7,503 bases of DNA from positions 1-7,503 of the forward strand of contig WOUX01000038.1 of the NCBI GenBank assembly GCA_009773075.1, given 5' to 3'. The notes under the pieces are model-generated. The model was not told the DNA's origin. It made no database searches and saw only the letters and a list, made by a program, of their open reading frames with translations. The translations under genes and the position numbers were made by a program. This document shows positions 6,109 through 7,503 of the stretch, piece by piece. Every line of letters starts with the position of its first letter. Positions within the stretch are counted from its first letter, which is position 1. The stretch comes from a bacterium. Its GTDB lineage: Bacteria; Desulfobacterota; UBA8473.

Positions 6109-7362
6109 ATGAATCATAACCTCAAGGATTTTTACTTCTTCAGCGATTTTTTGAATCGAAGGGTTTATAAACCTTCAGGACAGAAGATTGGCAAGATTCT
6201 GGATATGGTTGCCGAAAGGGGAGACCCTTACCCAATGGTCATTGGCATTGTGATTCAAACAAAGGCAAGGGGAAAGAGGTTCTATCTCCCATGGGAAAAG
6301 ATCTTTCAAATAGAACCCCGGCTCACCTTTTCTGGTGATGAACTCCGTGATTTTAAGTTCCTCCTTTCCGAGAAAGATACCTTCCTTGTTCGGGAGGAGG
6401 TAATGGACAGGCAGATCGTTGACACCTTTGGTGCAAAGGTGGTGAGGGTTAATGATCTTCACTTCCTTAATATGGATTCCCGTCTCAGGTTGGTTCATGT
6501 GGATGTGGGATTTCGAGGACTGATGAGGAGAGTTGGATGGGAGAAGACAGTGGATTATATCCTACGCTGGCTCTTCTCTTATGATCTTACCAATAAGTTA
6601 ATATCCTGGCAATATGTTCAACTCCTCTCCGGTTCTGATCTCCTCCGGCTAAGTGTGTCTCAGAAGAAACTTTCTCCCCTCCACCCTGCGGACTTGGCCG
6701 ATATTATTGAGGACCTGAGCGGGCGGGACAGATCTGCTATCTTTCATGCCCTGGATACAGAGACCGCTGCCGATGCCCTGGAGGAAATCGTCCCGAAGAT
6801 CCAGAAAGCCCTCATGGAGACGATCACAGTAGAGAAAGCCTCTGATATTGTTGAGGAAATGTCGCCCAGTGAGGCGGCCGATCTCCTGGCTGATCTCTCC
6901 GAAGAAAGGGCTGAGGAAATCCTCGAAGGGATGGAACATGAGAAGGCAGAAGACTTGAGAGAGCTGCTTGTCCACGAAGATGAGACAGCAGGTGGTTTGA
7001 TGACGACTGCCTATCTAAGCTTGACACCAGAGGTGACTGTAGAGGCAGCTATTGCCCGATTGAGGGCTGAGTCCCCAAATTTAGATATCATAGACTACAT
7101 CTATGTCTTGAATGAAGAAAATGTGCTTCAGGGGGTGGTAAGCATTCGGGACATCTTTGCAGCCCAATCTCATCAACCTCTCTCCGAAATCGAGGTTCCA
7201 AGGTTGGTAAGCGTCAAAGTGGATACGGACCAGGACGAGGTCGTTAAGTTGTTTATGAAGTATGGATTTAGAGCACTTCCTGTGGTAGATAAAGATAACT
7301 GTCTCAAGGGAGTAATCGGTTTCCGTAGTGTCCTTGATGTATTGTCACACGATAGAGGATAA
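6109..7362 (+). CDS. PRC-barrel / MgtE_N / CBS-pair regulatory protein
   Basis: This 417-residue soluble protein has the cytosolic sensor half of an MgtE Mg2+ channel but no membrane domain. Two PRC-barrel-like segments are seen at about 10-70 (RRVYKPSGQKIGKILDMV) and 97-150 (DRQIVDTFGAKVVRVNDL). The MgtE_N superhelix runs from about 188 to 290, with LHPADLADIIEDL at 191-203, IVEEMSPSEAADLLADL at 247-263 and acidic helices. After the signature DETAGGLMTT (291-300) come two CBS domains (about 298-350 and 362-413), and the protein ends there. MgtE_N and CBS domains close the MgtE pore at high Mg2+. Here they probably sense a divalent ion or nucleotide and act on the Nramp-like transporter encoded 2 bases downstream (inference). 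The ATG at 6109 has AGGAG 13 bases upstream, longer than ideal, and a 3-codon ORF (6098-6109) ends on its first base, so coupled re-initiation is possible. Confidence 0.9.
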   Translation: MNHNLKDFYFFSDFLNRRVYKPSGQKIGKILDMVAERGDPYPMVIGIVIQTKARGKRFYLPWEKIFQIEPRLTFSGDELRDFKFLLSEKDTFLVREEVMDRQIVDTFGAKVVRVNDLHFLNMDSRLRLVHVDVGFRGLMRRVGWEKTVDYILRWLFSYDLTNKLISWQYVQLLSGSDLLRLSVSQKKLSPLHPADLADIIEDLSGRDRSAIFHALDTETAADALEEIVPKIQKALMETITVEKASDIVEEMSPSEAADLLADLSEERAEEILEGMEHEKAEDLRELLVHEDETAGGLMTTAYLSLTPEVTVEAAIARLRAESPNLDIIDYIYVLNEENVLQGVVSIRDIFAAQSHQPLSEIEVPRLVSVKVDTDQDEVVKLFMKYGFRALPVVDKDNCLKGVIGFRSVLDVLSHDRG

Positions 7363-7364
7363 GG

Positions 7365-7503
7365 ATGGATAAGAATTGCGCAACAAGGTCGGTTTCGGGT
7401 TCGATGCGCTCTATGTGGAAGATGGTGGGGCTATTCCTCATTCTGGCGGGCCCCGGCATTATTACCTCCAATGTTGATAATGATGCCGGTGGCATCACCA
7501 CTT
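7365..7503 (+). CDS. Nramp-like divalent metal transporter, N-terminal part
   Basis: The gene starts at ATG 7365, 2 bases after the previous stop, with AGAGG at 7354-7358, and runs off the window after 46 codons. The visible N-terminus is a charged, Ser-rich tail (1-19) followed by the first membrane helix MVGLFLILAGPGIITSNV (20-37) and DNDAGGITT (38-46). GPGIIT followed by an acidic, Gly-rich break is the start of the Nramp family (PF01566): the first helix unwinds there and its Asp coordinates the metal, as DPGN in classical Nramps or DPSG in relatives. Here the motif reads D40-A-G-G, so Pro and the liganding Asn are replaced. It is likely an inner-membrane proton- or gradient-coupled metal transporter of a divergent Nramp branch. 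Substrate (Mn2+, Fe2+ or Mg2+) cannot be told from this fragment. Tight linkage to the MgtE_N/CBS gene suggests a functional pair. Confidence 0.8.
   Translation, partial: MDKNCATRSVSGSMRSMWKMVGLFLILAGPGIITSNVDNDAGGITT

Overview
The window looks like a chromosomal piece of an anaerobic, Gram-negative bacterium, most plausibly an uncultivated member of the Desulfobacterota (former Deltaproteobacteria) or a neighbouring phylum. This is an inference. It rests on the style of the peptide-binding lipoprotein, on the presence of an FmdE-family protein beside a thiolase and a hydroxyacyl-CoA dehydrogenase, and on a lipoprotein signal with Ser after the lipidated Cys. No rRNA, tRNA, CRISPR array, transposase or phage gene is visible, and codon usage looks fairly even, with the leftmost two genes somewhat richer in A+T by eye.

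Left part, minus strand (4192 down to 48): six genes in one direction. In order of transcription they are an acetyl-CoA C-acetyltransferase, a 3-hydroxybutyryl-CoA dehydrogenase, an isochorismatase-like cysteine hydrolase whose start overlaps the previous stop by four bases (ATGA), an FmdE-like protein with a C-terminal Cys4 zinc-binding knuckle, a 59-residue protein (709..888), and a divergent GNAT acetyltransferase. The first four are tightly spaced and look like one operon. The last two may be a continuation or a separate small unit after a 61-base gap.

Middle (4193..4454): a divergent intergenic region. It holds a good candidate promoter for the thiolase operon, a weaker one for the rightward genes, and an imperfect inverted repeat with 20-base arms built of 9-base units. 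The repeat would fall in the thiolase mRNA leader.

Right part, plus strand (4455 to the window edge): a family 5 (DppA/OppA-type) solute-binding lipoprotein, then a soluble PRC-barrel / MgtE_N / CBS-pair protein, then the first 46 codons of an Nramp-like divalent metal transporter. Gaps are 10 and 2 bases, so these are probably cotranscribed. The most interesting arrangement is here: the cytosolic Mg2+-sensing half of an MgtE channel exists as a stand-alone protein next to an unrelated (Nramp-fold) metal transporter, which suggests a regulator/transporter pair.

The thiolase and the dehydrogenase catalyse adjacent steps (2 acetyl-CoA to acetoacetyl-CoA to 3-hydroxybutyryl-CoA, or the reverse), as used in butyrate or polyhydroxybutyrate metabolism. 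The roles of the hydrolase and the FmdE-like protein in that operon are unknown.
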